Assembly: GCA_951812575.1 (NCBI GenBank)
Contig: OX638322.1
Location: 4,034,501 to 4,098,500 of the forward strand
Origin: Candidatus Binatia bacterium
GTDB taxonomy: Bacteria; Desulfobacterota; Binatia; Bin18
DNA length: 64,000 nt
Direction of reading: 5' to 3'
The notes below the pieces were generated by a model that ran no database searches, had not been told where the DNA came from, and saw nothing but the letters and a program-made list of their open reading frames with translations. A program made the position numbers and the translations under genes. Shown piece by piece: positions 53,401-62,402 of the stretch (position 1 is its first letter; the number at the start of each line of letters is the position of its first letter).

Positions 53401-54051
53401 ACGGTCCATCTCATGCAGCAGATCAGAGACCCGAGACAAATTCTCTCGGGTTCGTTCGAGTTTGCGCTCAGCAGCCAAACGGCGACTGCGATACAAACTC
53501 ACCCCGGCGGCTTCTTCCACGAGTACCCGGATATCTTGAGCTTTGGCGTTAATCAGCGCCTCGACACGACCCTGCTCAATAATGGCGTAGGCTTTCGTGC
53601 CCGCTCCGGTCCCAAGAAAGAATTCAACGATATCGCGCAAACGGCAGGGGACCTTATTAAAAAGATATTCAGAGTCTCCAGACCGAAAATAACGTCGCGA
53701 GACCATGACTTCGGTCCAGTCCGGCCCGGTGCCATTCTTATGGGCACCGTTGTGACCGTTCGTTCCGTTAACGGACAGGCCGGGAGGGGTCACATTTTCC
53801 AGGAGGAGGGAGACATCGGCCATGCCGAGCGGCGCACTGGCCTCATTCCCAGCAAAGACCACATCACTCATCTCCTGACCGCGAAGATGTTTGGCGCTCT
53901 GCTCGCCGAGAACCCAGCGTAAGGCGTCGACAATATTCGACTTTCCGCAGCCGTTGGGACCGACGACGGCAGTAATTCCTTTTGGAAAGGTGAGCGTCGT
54001 CTTCTGCTTAAAAGATTTGAATCCGAGGAGTTCGAGCTGTTTGATCCGCAT
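50440..54051 (-). CDS. smc: Chromosome segregation protein SMC
   Basis: 1203 residues from ATG 54051; GTG 54060 with GGAGG four bases upstream is the alternative. Walker A GPNGCGKSNIVDA at residue 31, two long coiled-coil arms (residues about 170-500 and 660-1000), a central hinge (about 520-640), the signature LLSGGEKALAALSF, and Walker B CILDEVDAPLDD. SMC loops and compacts DNA with ScpA/ScpB, which are not in the window. It leads the smc-ftsY-zapB-zapA run. Confidence 0.95.
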   Translation of the reverse strand: MRIKQLELLGFKSFKQKTTLTFPKGITAVVGPNGCGKSNIVDALRWVLGEQSAKHLRGQEMSDVVFAGNEASAPLGMADVSLLLENVTPPGLSVNGTNGHNGAHKNGTGPDWTEVMVSRRYFRSGDSEYLFNKVPCRLRDIVEFFLGTGAGTKAYAIIEQGRVEALINAKAQDIRVLVEEAAGVSLYRSRRLAAERKLERTRENLSRVSDLLHEMDRQLGTLRRQAKKAAQYKVLQDELKTIDLTLQSRAYQALAAEVGRLVSQQAAVGREEAQLSQKIHTLQAERMSTAERVAREEEALRELEERLHALESTLQQSEQKQSFRAQQEEQVQSRLADAEHDYHLVSEKKEQVEQEFSQRVASVAEVAEQIQHDEDTLQAQEHIFVDLQDAALQHESQVEELKTEMVDLLTQESQVQNALAYSHKRTEEVSQRLAVLADDAKQVGQLRTEREQALAVLQEKSSALSLHIHQGQQQREERDKALRATIRSGEELDTALSEARAKHAELRARLATLEELEQEYDRYDQGVQSVMSDCEFPAAVLGVVAQMIEVPQAYERAVAAVLREKLEYMVVTDIEAGVVAVDYLNQMQSGHGHFIPLQLQGDKQRPRLTEADGPMWATVGEGVSPLIRHVDIPPDYRQMVEALLGDVVLVPNLRVGLELWNQSEGAQTYVTPQGEVISALGGVSGGSGGVAEAGLFERRREIRGLGQELPQQAEHVSDLVEQRQTLKQGQQVLEGELRSLDVQAQKLGQENEVLQREAGQLEGEVRRLLDRGEGVSYEQNALEQESQSLQADMQQARTQALAIATQRQEREDLLAVQQVEMEEAKVACDRHRTQMDDLRVRLAEHRERYGGLQTQVDQFRRQIQDLEERIQAGQADIQAGKQEAERLLSEKAALEEQVTQTLSSLDSAKAERTRHDAECAQFRATAQQCERLIEEHRQAATQLQEEKRQVEVSLAEKRVSREHLEETVRERYQVKLTEILSAYSHQELDQAEGESRRQELREKLARLGEVNPNAAVELDEVQERFTAIESQKADLLHSIEDLQSTINKLNRESRDRLRETFHRVNAKFGEVYARLVDGGQAHITLTNESDLSESGVELEVQPPGKRLRSMQLLSGGEKALAALSFTFALFLIRPSPFCILDEVDAPLDDVNVGRFNQLLREMSETTQIVLITHNKRTMEVADTLYGVTMQEPGVSTMVSVRVS

Positions 54052-54217
54052 TTGCCCCACAACGCCTCCAAGTCCTCCCCGCCTCTTTCCTCATGCCGAG
54101 GGTAGCACGAGCTATCGGGCTACTCACGCAAGAGAAAAGGCTCTGGGATCATACTGCTACTATATCTTGTGGATACAAGAAAATCCAGCGGGAATGAGAG
54201 AGAAGTACGTATAAAGA

Positions 54218-54823
54218 CTACCGTTCCAGGAGCTCGGTATTCCAGTAGGCCGCATCGACTTCGTTGAGAAAAGGCAACCATTCCTGGTAGCGTTTGAAAG
54301 TAAAGGTCTCGAGCGTAAAGGGGGTCCACTCGGGTTGAACCGGCTTCTTGATCAACCTCATTCTTGCTTCTTCAGGCCGGCGACCGCCTTTCACCCGGTT
54401 GCACCGCAAACAGGAGCAGACAATATTTGCCCAGGTCGAGAGACCACCCTGGGAGCGGGGGATCACATGGTCGAGATTCAGCTCGCTCCGCGAGAAGCGC
54501 CGGCCACAGTACTGACACGTATTCTTATCCCGAGCAAAAACGTTAAAGCGGCTGAATCGCACCTGGCGGCGGGGGACCCGGTCATACGAAACGAGCAGAA
54601 TGACGCGCGGCACCCGGATGGCACGCCCGATAAGACCAATGGTCTCATCGTGGACGGTTGCTGACAGCGCGCTCCAGCTCTCATAGTCAAACGTACGATA
54701 CTGCTGATCGACCGCTTTCGCAATGCCCTGATAGAGCAGGGAGAATGCCCGCCGGACCGATGTGATATGCACCGGGAAATAGGACCGATTGAGAACGAGC
54801 ACTTTGGTATTGAGAACGCTCAT
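54218..54823 (-). CDS. HNH endonuclease family protein
   Basis: 201 residues. The C-terminal half has NVFARDKNTCQYCGRRFSRSELNLDHVIPRSQGG, with the DHV core of an HNH nuclease, framed by two CxxC zinc pairs (CQYC and CLRC). The N-terminal half (VLVLNRSYFPVHITSVRRAFSLLYQGIAKAV) is the usual lead domain of a widespread chromosomal HNH family, not tied to introns or restriction systems. A strong promoter lies upstream. The biological role is unknown. Confidence 0.88.
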   Translation of the reverse strand: MSVLNTKVLVLNRSYFPVHITSVRRAFSLLYQGIAKAVDQQYRTFDYESWSALSATVHDETIGLIGRAIRVPRVILLVSYDRVPRRQVRFSRFNVFARDKNTCQYCGRRFSRSELNLDHVIPRSQGGLSTWANIVCSCLRCNRVKGGRRPEEARMRLIKKPVQPEWTPFTLETFTFKRYQEWLPFLNEVDAAYWNTELLER

Positions 54824-54879
54824 GTGCTCCTAACCCCTCAAGAAAAACAGGGTTTTCCGTTGACTGAGAATATCGGACC

Positions 54880-54908
54880 CGTATACCCAGCCCTGTTCTC
54901 TGTGTCAA
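54880..54908 (-). promoter_or_regulatory. Sigma-70-type promoter for the HNH gene
   Basis: Minus strand: perfect -35 TTGACA (54908-54903), 17-base spacer, -10 TATACG (54885-54880). The HNH start codon lies about 57 bases downstream of the -10. Confidence 0.6.
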
Positions 54909-54970
54909 GGTTTTCACCAGAATTTAACGTGATGACTTGACACACCATCCAGAGGGGGGAAGTCTTCTCC

Positions 54971-55000
54971 TTGCGGGACTGTCGGGATTTCCGATATAAA
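54971..55000 (+). promoter_or_regulatory. Weak promoter for the radical SAM gene
   Basis: -35 TTGCGG, 18-base spacer, -10 TATAAA. It is divergent from the HNH promoter and 20-25 bases upstream of the start codon. Confidence 0.3.
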
Positions 55001-55022
55001 GAAGTATGAAGAGAGGTATCTA

Positions 55023-57905
55023 TTGAGTGCGGGGATGAGGAAGGAGACCGACCTACGGCAGGCGTACGCCACCATTCTTCCGTTGGTTGAACAGCCTTCC
55101 CGTTATACAGGCGGCGAACTCGGGACCATCATCAAAGACCCTACGGATATACGCCTACGCTTCGCACTGGCCTTCCCCGAGGTCTACGAGATCGCGCAGT
55201 CCCATTTTGGCTTACAAGTTCTGTATAATTTACTCAATGATCGTCCCGATATTCAGGCGGAACGTGTCTATGCACCGTGGCTGGACATGGAGGAGCAGCT
55301 TCGCCAGCACCATTTACCGCTCGTCTCCCTTGAAACCTACCGGCCATTATCGGCCTTCGAGATTATCGGCTTCAGTCTCCAGTACGAACTGACCTATACC
55401 AACGTCCTGGCCATGCTGGACCTTGGCGGGATTCCGCTGCTCTCGCGTGACCGTGACACATCTCATCCGCTGGTGATTGCCGGCGGACCCTGCGCATTTC
55501 ATCCAGAGCCCATAGCCGACTTTATCGACGCCTTCCTCCTTGGAGATGGTGAGGAGGCGATTTTTGATATCTGTGACACCTATTTAGCCTGGGATGGAAA
55601 AGACCGGGAATCCCTCCTCCAAGCGCTGCGCCACATCCCAGGAGTATACGTCCCGGTCCTTTTTGAACCGGAATATATCCCGAGCGGCACGCTGAGCGAC
55701 ATCCGTCCCCGCTATGCAGACTCCACGGTTGTCAAAAAACGCATTGTGGAAGACCTCAACACTGTCCCCCAGCTCACCACCCAGATTGTACCGAATGTGA
55801 ACATCGTGCACGATCGCGTTGCCGCGGAAGTCATGCGCGGTTGCGTGCGCGGCTGTCGCTTCTGCCAGGCGGGGTATATCTATCGCCCCTTGCGAGAGCG
55901 CGACCCACGCGCCCTTCAGGAACAGATAGACCAATTAGTCAAAAAGAGCGGCTATGAAGAGGTTTCGCTGCTCAGTTTAAGTACCGGCGACTATAGTTGC
56001 GTGAATCCGCTCCTGCGGTCCATCATGGATCGTTTCTCGGACCTCAAAGTCTCCGTCTCTCTGCCCTCAACGCGTGTAGACGCCCTCTCCCCCCATATCC
56101 TGGAGGAAATTCGCCGGGTACGAAAAACGGGCTTTACCCTTGCGCCCGAGGCTGGCTCGCAGCGTCTCCGCGATGTGATTCAAAAAGAATATCAGGAAGA
56201 GGAACTGATCGAGGCGGCGCGTCTGTTGTTTGGTCTGGGATGGAAAAGCGTGAAATTATACTTCATGCTCGGACAGCCGACCGAGACAGAAGAGGATCTG
56301 CTGGGCATTGTCGACCTGTGCCGGAAGGTCTCTGCGGCCGGCAAGCATCAGCGCCAAGTTACGGCCAGTGTTTCGACCTTTATCCCCAAACCGCATACAC
56401 CGTTTCAATGGGCAGCCCAAGTCGATCTGGCGGAAACCGAAGCGCGGCAGCAGCTCTTACGGCGCGAACTGCGGCGTTACGGGATTCAATTCAAATGGCA
56501 CGACGCGCGGCTGTCCTTTCTTGAGGGTGTTTTCGCTCGGGGCGATCGTCGTTTGGGTGCTCCGCTGTTGACCGCCTATCGTCTCGGCTGTCGGTTTGAC
56601 GGCTGGACAGAGCAGTTCCAACTCGATCTGTGGCAGCAGGCCTTTCGCGCGCACCACATCAAGCCCAATTTTTATCTCCGCCGTCGCCTGCTTGGTGAGC
56701 CGCTTCCATGGGACCATTTGGATAGTGGCGTCACCAAGCAATGGCTCCAGCGTGATCTGGCAAAAGCACTCGAAGGCACCCTCACCCCCGACTGTAGCGT
56801 GGAACGCTGCTCGTATTGTGGGGCGTGTGATTTTAAGAGCGTCCGCAATGTCACCTATCATCTGAACGGTGCCAAAGGCGCTGACCATAGAGGACCGGAG
56901 GTCGATCCCTGGGCGCGAGCGACCCTGCCCGCCCAGGATAAATGGGGCACCCGGCAATGGCAGATGATGCAGCAGAAGAAAGCTGAACAACAGCAGGCAA
57001 GAGTCAAACGCTATAGCGGCATATTGGATGAAGACAAGCTGAAAGCGACCCCCCTTGGAGCGCTACACACCACTCAATCCGAAACACCCCGGCCTGCCGC
57101 TCAGCCTCCAAGTTCGGGCAACGCCGATGAGTGGCTTGCCGGTGACCCCAATACCATTGCGGCGAGCCAAGGCAAGCCGCAACGGGCCGTCATGCGTTTT
57201 CGACTGCGGTATAGTAAGCTCGGCATGGCCCGCTTTCTGGGCGCGAAAGAGGTTGCGACACTCTTTGCCCGCTCCTGTCGTCGGGCGTGCCTCCCCCTTG
57301 CCTACAGCCAAGGCTTTCACCCCTTACCCCGTCTGAGTTTTGGCCCGGCTCTCCCGGTCGGCATGGAGAGCGAGGAGGAATTTCTTGATATTCTCCTGCA
57401 TGAAGAGCTGCCGGCAAAAGAGGTACAGCAGCGCCTGAATGCCGAGCTGCCGGACGGCTTTCAGATCCAACAGGTGCAGCAGATCGACCTGGACAGGCCA
57501 AGTATCGATGTGAGCATTGCCACCCAGGGCTACCAGGTTGCCCTCGATACGCTTCCCCTGGAAAAACGCGACCCGAGCTTCGTGCTGGAGCGATTAGATC
57601 AATTTCATCAAGCGCAGACCTTCCCCGTCCACAAACGGACCCGTCATCGGGAACGCACCCTTGATGCCAAGCAGTTGGTCTCAGCCATCACTCTGGAAAC
57701 ACCACTCAGGCTCTCGGTTGACATGGCTATGACAGATGTGGGTACCCTTAAACCCCATGAATTCCTTGGTGCCCTCCTCACCCTGTCCCCACAAGAAGTA
57801 AAAATCTTGCGGGTGACAAAAACCACAACCCAATTTCACTCGGATGCCCTTCCTCAGAGCACCCCCCACCACCCTGAGCAAGAACCGCTTCCGACAATAG
57901 GCTAA
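55023..57905 (+). CDS. B12-binding-type radical SAM protein fused to DUF2344 (TIGR03960/TIGR03936)
   Basis: 960 residues, starting at TTG 55023 with AGAGG upstream; ATG 55035 is possible. The N-terminal domain resembles a cobalamin-binding fold (AQSHFGLQVLYNLLND, VIAGGPCAFHPEPIADFIDAFLLGDGEE). The radical SAM motif CVRGCRFCQAG (CxxxCxxC) is near residue 276. A Cys-rich linker (CSVERCSYCGACDFKSV) joins it to the C-terminal DUF2344 (RFRLRYSKLGMARFLGAKEVATLFARSCRRACLPLAYSQGFHPLPRLSFG). The fused form next to rng is common in delta-proteobacteria-like genomes, suggesting an RNA-related role; the reaction is unknown. Confidence 0.88.
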   Translation: MSAGMRKETDLRQAYATILPLVEQPSRYTGGELGTIIKDPTDIRLRFALAFPEVYEIAQSHFGLQVLYNLLNDRPDIQAERVYAPWLDMEEQLRQHHLPLVSLETYRPLSAFEIIGFSLQYELTYTNVLAMLDLGGIPLLSRDRDTSHPLVIAGGPCAFHPEPIADFIDAFLLGDGEEAIFDICDTYLAWDGKDRESLLQALRHIPGVYVPVLFEPEYIPSGTLSDIRPRYADSTVVKKRIVEDLNTVPQLTTQIVPNVNIVHDRVAAEVMRGCVRGCRFCQAGYIYRPLRERDPRALQEQIDQLVKKSGYEEVSLLSLSTGDYSCVNPLLRSIMDRFSDLKVSVSLPSTRVDALSPHILEEIRRVRKTGFTLAPEAGSQRLRDVIQKEYQEEELIEAARLLFGLGWKSVKLYFMLGQPTETEEDLLGIVDLCRKVSAAGKHQRQVTASVSTFIPKPHTPFQWAAQVDLAETEARQQLLRRELRRYGIQFKWHDARLSFLEGVFARGDRRLGAPLLTAYRLGCRFDGWTEQFQLDLWQQAFRAHHIKPNFYLRRRLLGEPLPWDHLDSGVTKQWLQRDLAKALEGTLTPDCSVERCSYCGACDFKSVRNVTYHLNGAKGADHRGPEVDPWARATLPAQDKWGTRQWQMMQQKKAEQQQARVKRYSGILDEDKLKATPLGALHTTQSETPRPAAQPPSSGNADEWLAGDPNTIAASQGKPQRAVMRFRLRYSKLGMARFLGAKEVATLFARSCRRACLPLAYSQGFHPLPRLSFGPALPVGMESEEEFLDILLHEELPAKEVQQRLNAELPDGFQIQQVQQIDLDRPSIDVSIATQGYQVALDTLPLEKRDPSFVLERLDQFHQAQTFPVHKRTRHRERTLDAKQLVSAITLETPLRLSVDMAMTDVGTLKPHEFLGALLTLSPQEVKILRVTKTTTQFHSDALPQSTPHHPEQEPLPTIG

Positions 57906-57910
57906 TACTC

Positions 57911-59653
57911 GTGCGTCACAGAATCGTTATTAATTCCACCCACCAAGAGGCTCGTGTTGCTCTGCTCGAAAACGAAACACTCGTAGAGATTCACATTGAG
58001 CGCGCTCAACAGCGCAATATTGCGGGCAATATCTATCTCGGGCGCGTCAATCGCGTCCTTCCAGGGATGCAGGCGGCGTTCGTTGATATCGGACTTGAAA
58101 AAGCAGGCTTCATCCATGCTTCGGATGTATTTGGCGGCCCGTTACCTCCCGGTATGATCGATGACACCGACGAACAGGACCCAGACACCGACGATCTGCT
58201 GGGCGATTTTGACCTGGCTAACCCTGAGAGCGAGCTTGACCAGGAAGAGGAGTCACCTTCGAACGACGAGCCCCGACCCGCAAAGGGTCGGCGCCGCTCC
58301 CGTTCAGAGCCGCATATTCCACTCGAACAAAAATTGAAAGAGAATCAGGAAATTCTTGTTCAGGTGGCCAAAGAGCCGATCGGGACGAAAGGTCCCCGCC
58401 TCACCGCACATCTCTCTCTGCCTGGACGACAGCTGGTATACACCCCGACCATAGGACATATTGGCGTGTCCCGGCGCATTGCAGACAGCAAAGAGCGCGG
58501 CCGGCTCAGAGAAGCGGTCGCCAGCCTGCGGCCTGCCGAGGGTGGCTTTATTGTCCGTACCGCCTGCGAGGGTCTGACCAAAAAAGAAATTCATGACGAC
58601 ATGAGATTCCTGCTCAAACTCTGGGGCAGGATCACCAAAAAACGCGAACAGCACGCGGCCCCAACCCTCGTGCACGACGATATGGACGTCATCCTGCGTA
58701 TCATTCGCGATGTCTTCACACCGGATATCAATGAGATCATTATCGATAATGCGAAGGATTACGAACGCATTAATGAATTCATCGCGACCTTCATGCCGCG
58801 TCTAACCGGTCGCGTGAAGCTCCACGACAAACAGGCTCCTATCTTTGAGCACTACAAAATTGAGCAGCAGATTACCAAAGCGCTCGACAGACGCGTCCCC
58901 CTCAAATCCGGCGGCCATATCGTTATTGACCACACAGAAGCGCTCACTGCGATTGATGTGAACACGGGCCGCTTTGTTGGGAAACGGAACCAAGAAGAGA
59001 CCATGCTCCAAACCAACCTGGAAGCCGCCCGGGTCGTGGTTGAACAGTTACGCCTGCGCAATATTGGGGGTCTCATTATCGTCGACTTTATCGATATGGA
59101 ACGCGCGGCCAATCGCACCAAAGTCACAGAAGCCCTCCGCGCAGCCCTGAGGAAAGACAAGACCCGCAGCAATATGCGGAAGATCAGTGAACTCGGGCTG
59201 GTTCAAATGACGCGCAAACGGACACGGGAGAGCCTCCAGCAACAGCTCTGCGCTCCCTGCGCCGCTTGTGACGGCCGGGGCCATAGACGGTCGGTTCCCA
59301 CTATTACCTATAATCTCATCCGCCAGTTACACAAAGAAGTCGCGCTCCAGCCGCACGCCCAAGCCGCCACGGTCTATGCCCATCCAGACGTCCTCGCTTT
59401 TTTATACGAAGAGGAAGAAGAATGGCTGGATGCCCTTGAGGCCCAACTCAACACCCGCTTCTTTTTTCGGACCGACTCCGACTTTCATATTGAACAGTAT
59501 GAAATCGAGATCACCGAAAAACGGCCAATACCCAAGGCAAAACCGAAAAAAGCCCGTCCGAAGAAGAAGGCGACACCCAGAAAGCGGCGCGCCGCAAAAC
59601 GGATCACTCAGACCACCAAACAGGAGCAGAGCGCAGACGCGGCATTGCTCTGA
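57911..59653 (+). CDS. rng: Ribonuclease G/E family
   Basis: 580 residues from GTG 57911. It has an S1-type domain (NIYLGRVNRVLPGMQAAFVDIGLEKAGFIHASD), interrupted by an acidic insert (residues about 80-130), and catalytic regions GGHIVIDHTEALTAIDVNTGRFVG and GGLIIVDFIDME with the metal-binding Asp. The Zn-link CAPCAACDGRG follows. The C-terminal tail is Lys/Arg-rich. It processes rRNA and decays mRNA. The gene starts five bases after the radical SAM gene, so the two are probably co-expressed. Confidence 0.92.
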   Translation: MRHRIVINSTHQEARVALLENETLVEIHIERAQQRNIAGNIYLGRVNRVLPGMQAAFVDIGLEKAGFIHASDVFGGPLPPGMIDDTDEQDPDTDDLLGDFDLANPESELDQEEESPSNDEPRPAKGRRRSRSEPHIPLEQKLKENQEILVQVAKEPIGTKGPRLTAHLSLPGRQLVYTPTIGHIGVSRRIADSKERGRLREAVASLRPAEGGFIVRTACEGLTKKEIHDDMRFLLKLWGRITKKREQHAAPTLVHDDMDVILRIIRDVFTPDINEIIIDNAKDYERINEFIATFMPRLTGRVKLHDKQAPIFEHYKIEQQITKALDRRVPLKSGGHIVIDHTEALTAIDVNTGRFVGKRNQEETMLQTNLEAARVVVEQLRLRNIGGLIIVDFIDMERAANRTKVTEALRAALRKDKTRSNMRKISELGLVQMTRKRTRESLQQQLCAPCAACDGRGHRRSVPTITYNLIRQLHKEVALQPHAQAATVYAHPDVLAFLYEEEEEWLDALEAQLNTRFFFRTDSDFHIEQYEIEITEKRPIPKAKPKKARPKKKATPRKRRAAKRITQTTKQEQSADAALL

Positions 59654-59696
59654 TCACTGTGTTGGATGTACTTGGTGTGGCAAACAGGGTAGCGCC

Positions 59697-60461
59697 TTAC
59701 GTCAAGGTGACCCCACCATCAACAATAATATTCTGACCGGTTACAAAATCCGAGGCTGGAGAGGCCAGAAACAGGGCAGCGCCGACCAGATCGCGCGGTT
59801 CGCCCAAACGACGCAACGGGGTCTGGCGTAGCATTTCTTTTTCGACCTCGGGCCGGGTGAGATGCGGTGCCGTCATGCCGGTACGAATATAGCCGGGGCT
59901 GAAACAATTCACATACACACCGTGTCTCGCCCAGCGCATGGCCAGCACCCGGGTAAGCTGAATGACACCGGCCTTGGCGGTCGAATAGGTCAGCCCCGAG
60001 TTGACTACTAGGCCCGAGATAGAGGCCGTATTCACAATTTTCCCGCCGCCGTGGTCCATCATATAGCGACCTGCGGCCTGACAACACAGGAACACGCCAG
60101 TCAAGTCGACGTTGAGTTCCTCCTGCCAATCGGCTGGGCTGATATCTTCCGGCTTCCCAAGTTTGAGGATACCGGCATTATTAAAGGCAAAGTCCAGTCC
60201 GCCCAACTCCTCGGTTGTCGTCTGGATCAGCTTTTCAACCTGGTCTTTTTGCGACACGTCTATCGCCAGGGAACGGGCCTCCCCGTGCTGAGCGCGTATC
60301 TCTTCCGCCACTTTCCGGGCCGCCTCTTGATTGATATCACTCACCACGACCGCTGCGCCGGCCTCGACCATACCCAGGGCAATGGCGCGCCCCAGCCCCG
60401 AACCGCCGCCGGTGACGTACCCCCTCTTGCCGCTGACATCGAATATCCTATGTCCGCTCAT
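59697..60461 (-). CDS. Short-chain dehydrogenase/reductase
   Basis: 254 residues from ATG 60461; a 461-codon open frame extends far upstream but looks non-coding. NAD(P)-binding GGGSGLGRAIALGM, then FAFNNAGIL, catalytic Ser in NTASISG, and YSTAK with Tyr and Lys. The acidic SDINQEAARK after strand 2 favours NAD over NADP. The C-terminal DFVTGQNIIVDGG is standard. It resembles 3-oxoacyl-ACP reductase/alcohol dehydrogenase SDRs; the substrate is unknown. It is convergent with rng. Confidence 0.9.
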   Translation of the reverse strand: MSGHRIFDVSGKRGYVTGGGSGLGRAIALGMVEAGAAVVVSDINQEAARKVAEEIRAQHGEARSLAIDVSQKDQVEKLIQTTTEELGGLDFAFNNAGILKLGKPEDISPADWQEELNVDLTGVFLCCQAAGRYMMDHGGGKIVNTASISGLVVNSGLTYSTAKAGVIQLTRVLAMRWARHGVYVNCFSPGYIRTGMTAPHLTRPEVEKEMLRQTPLRRLGEPRDLVGAALFLASPASDFVTGQNIIVDGGVTLT

Positions 60462-60653
60462 GGCCCGTCCTTTTCTTGTCGTTTTTTCGGAGTCTGTTTG
60501 TATCGATCTTCTCCAGCCGGAACAAGGCAAGTCGTCCGGTCCAGTCGCCCTTCGCCGTTGAAGAAGTCGCTTGGGTGTGGCATAAGCGCGAAACAGGCCA
60601 CGAGGAAGCACGACGAACCGGATTCCATCTGGACACAAGGTAGGACCACTCGC

Positions 60654-62117
60654 ATGATGACCCAAATCCAAACGTTGAGAGGTGCGGACCGCCGTATTTG
60701 GTTGTCTCTGCTCTTTGTCTTCCCGCTCGTCTTCGTCCGTCCACTCCCGGCGGAGACCCAGACCATCCCGGACATAAACTGGTCGGCGGTTGAAAAAGAG
60801 GCCGGCGAGTTGCTCAGTCAGGTCGTCCAAATTGACACGTCCAACCCACCGGGGAACGAGACGGCCGCAGCCCGGTTCTGGCAGAACATCCTCACTCAGG
60901 AAGGCATTGAGGCACGGGTCTACGAGTCGGAGCCGGGCCGAGGCATTATCTACGGCCGGCTCAAAGGCAGCGGCAAGAAAAAGGCGCTCATCCTCCTGCA
61001 TCATCTCGATGTGGTCCCCGCCGACCCGGCGGAATGGGAGTTCGACCCATTTGGCGGGGTGATCAAAGATGGCTATGTCCACGGACGGGGTGCGATCGAT
61101 TGTAAAGGCGTGAGTGTCGTCCAGTTTCTTGCGCTGGCCTTACTCAAGCGAAGTGGTCTGCGTTTTGAACGCGACATTATTTTTCTCGGCACCGGGGATG
61201 AAGAGGTCGGTGGCAGAAAAGGCGCCGGCTGGTTTGTTGACACGCATTTCGACCTGATTGCCGACGCGGAGTTTCTCCTGACCGAAGGGGGCGGTATTCG
61301 ACAGCGTGATGGCAAGCGCTCGTATCGCGTTTCAGTGGCGGAAAAGGCGCCGTGTTGGATCGAGCTCAAGGCGACAGGACCGGCAGGACATGGAGCGAGT
61401 CCGACGCCTGAGACGGCGGTAACCCGCCTCATACGGGCCTTGGACAAAATTCGTCGTCATCAGACGGCTTTCAAGGTCGTACCCGCAGTCCAGGCGTATT
61501 TTAGCGCCTTGGCCGACTCCGAGGATGGGGAAACGGCGCGACACTACCGGGCGCTTGAACAGGCCCTCCAGGACGAGACGTTTCGCAAGAAATTCACGGC
61601 AAAGCCGGGCCATAATGCCCTGGTGCGGAATACCATCTCCCTGACCGTTCTCAACGGTAGTCCGAAAACTAACGTCGTACCGGCCTCAGCGTCCGCCCAC
61701 TTAGACTGCCGCCTCCTGCCGGGAGAAGACCCGCAACAATTCATCGCACAGCTCAAACAGGTGGTGGATGATCCGAACATCCAGTTCTCAACCCTGTTAA
61801 ACTTCCCCTCCGCTGCCTCGGACCCGGCTACACCCCTTTTCGAGGCGATTCGTTCCGTTGCCGCACGCAGAGACCCACACGCTCCGGTCCTTCCCAGCGT
61901 CCTGGGCGGCTTCACCGACACGCATTATTTCAGAGAAAAAGGCATTATCAGTTACGGCTTTTCGGGCTTAGCGCTCGCAGCGGAAGATGCCCGCGGCGTA
62001 CACGGTCTGAACGAGCGGATGCCCCTGGCGGCCTTACGGGATGCCGTGCAGGTGTTGTTGGAGGTCGTGCTGTCTATCGATGCTATTCCGGAAGAAGGGG
62101 GCGCGCATGGCAGTTAG
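60654..62117 (+). CDS. Exported M20 family metallopeptidase
   Basis: 487 residues. A signal peptide (IWLSLLFVFPLVFVRPLPAETQ) precedes the M20 fold. Metal and catalytic residues are in LLHHLDVVPADP (His and Asp), GRGAIDCKG (Asp), GTGDEEVGG (Glu pair) and GGFTDTHYFREKG (His). The inserted dimerisation domain follows (APCWIELKATGPAGHGASPTPETAVTRLI). It resembles secreted carboxypeptidases of the CPG70/PM20D1 branch, which cleave amino-acid amide bonds. ATG 60654 and ATG 60657 are equivalent starts. It overlaps the next gene by 11 bases. Confidence 0.9.
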   Translation: MMTQIQTLRGADRRIWLSLLFVFPLVFVRPLPAETQTIPDINWSAVEKEAGELLSQVVQIDTSNPPGNETAAARFWQNILTQEGIEARVYESEPGRGIIYGRLKGSGKKKALILLHHLDVVPADPAEWEFDPFGGVIKDGYVHGRGAIDCKGVSVVQFLALALLKRSGLRFERDIIFLGTGDEEVGGRKGAGWFVDTHFDLIADAEFLLTEGGGIRQRDGKRSYRVSVAEKAPCWIELKATGPAGHGASPTPETAVTRLIRALDKIRRHQTAFKVVPAVQAYFSALADSEDGETARHYRALEQALQDETFRKKFTAKPGHNALVRNTISLTVLNGSPKTNVVPASASAHLDCRLLPGEDPQQFIAQLKQVVDDPNIQFSTLLNFPSAASDPATPLFEAIRSVAARRDPHAPVLPSVLGGFTDTHYFREKGIISYGFSGLALAAEDARGVHGLNERMPLAALRDAVQVLLEVVLSIDAIPEEGGAHGS

Positions 62118-62376
62118 TCAGGAACTCCTCGCTATCCTGGTGTGTCCGGAAACCAAGCAGCCCGTGACGTTGGCCCCGACCGAGTTGGTAGACACACTCA
62201 ACGCCCATATTCAAAACGGCACCCTCAAAAACCGGGTAGGCGAGGTCGTCTCCGCAGCAATGGACGCGGCCCTGGTCCGCGAAGACCAGCGCTATGGCTA
62301 CCCCATTCGAGACGATATCCCGGTCATGTTGATTGACGAAGCCATCCCCCTGCCCCCACCTGGAGAATCGGACTAG
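62107..62376 (+). CDS. Trm112/UPF0434 family protein
   Basis: 89 residues. ELLAILVCPETKQPVTLAPTELVDTLNAHIQNGTLKN is the Trm112-like fold, ending in the conserved YGYPIRDDIPVMLIDEAI. The zinc-site Cys pairs of classic Trm112 are incomplete here (CPETK keeps one Cys), as in many bacterial UPF0434 members. These small proteins may activate methyltransferases, though the bacterial role is not settled. The start is inside the M20 gene, implying translational coupling. Confidence 0.85.
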   Translation: MAVSQELLAILVCPETKQPVTLAPTELVDTLNAHIQNGTLKNRVGEVVSAAMDAALVREDQRYGYPIRDDIPVMLIDEAIPLPPPGESD

Positions 62377-62402
62377 ATTTACCAGGACGTAGGGGTATTG
62401 AA

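Noticed and set aside
59697..61082. 461-codon fusion of an SDR with an N-terminal domain
   Set aside because: The upstream 207 codons read against the M20 gene on the opposite strand and have no domain; ATG 60461 with AAGGA gives a normal SDR.
60051..62117. 688-codon form of the M20 peptidase
   Set aside because: The first 201 codons lie antisense to the SDR gene and precede the clear signal peptide that starts at 60654.
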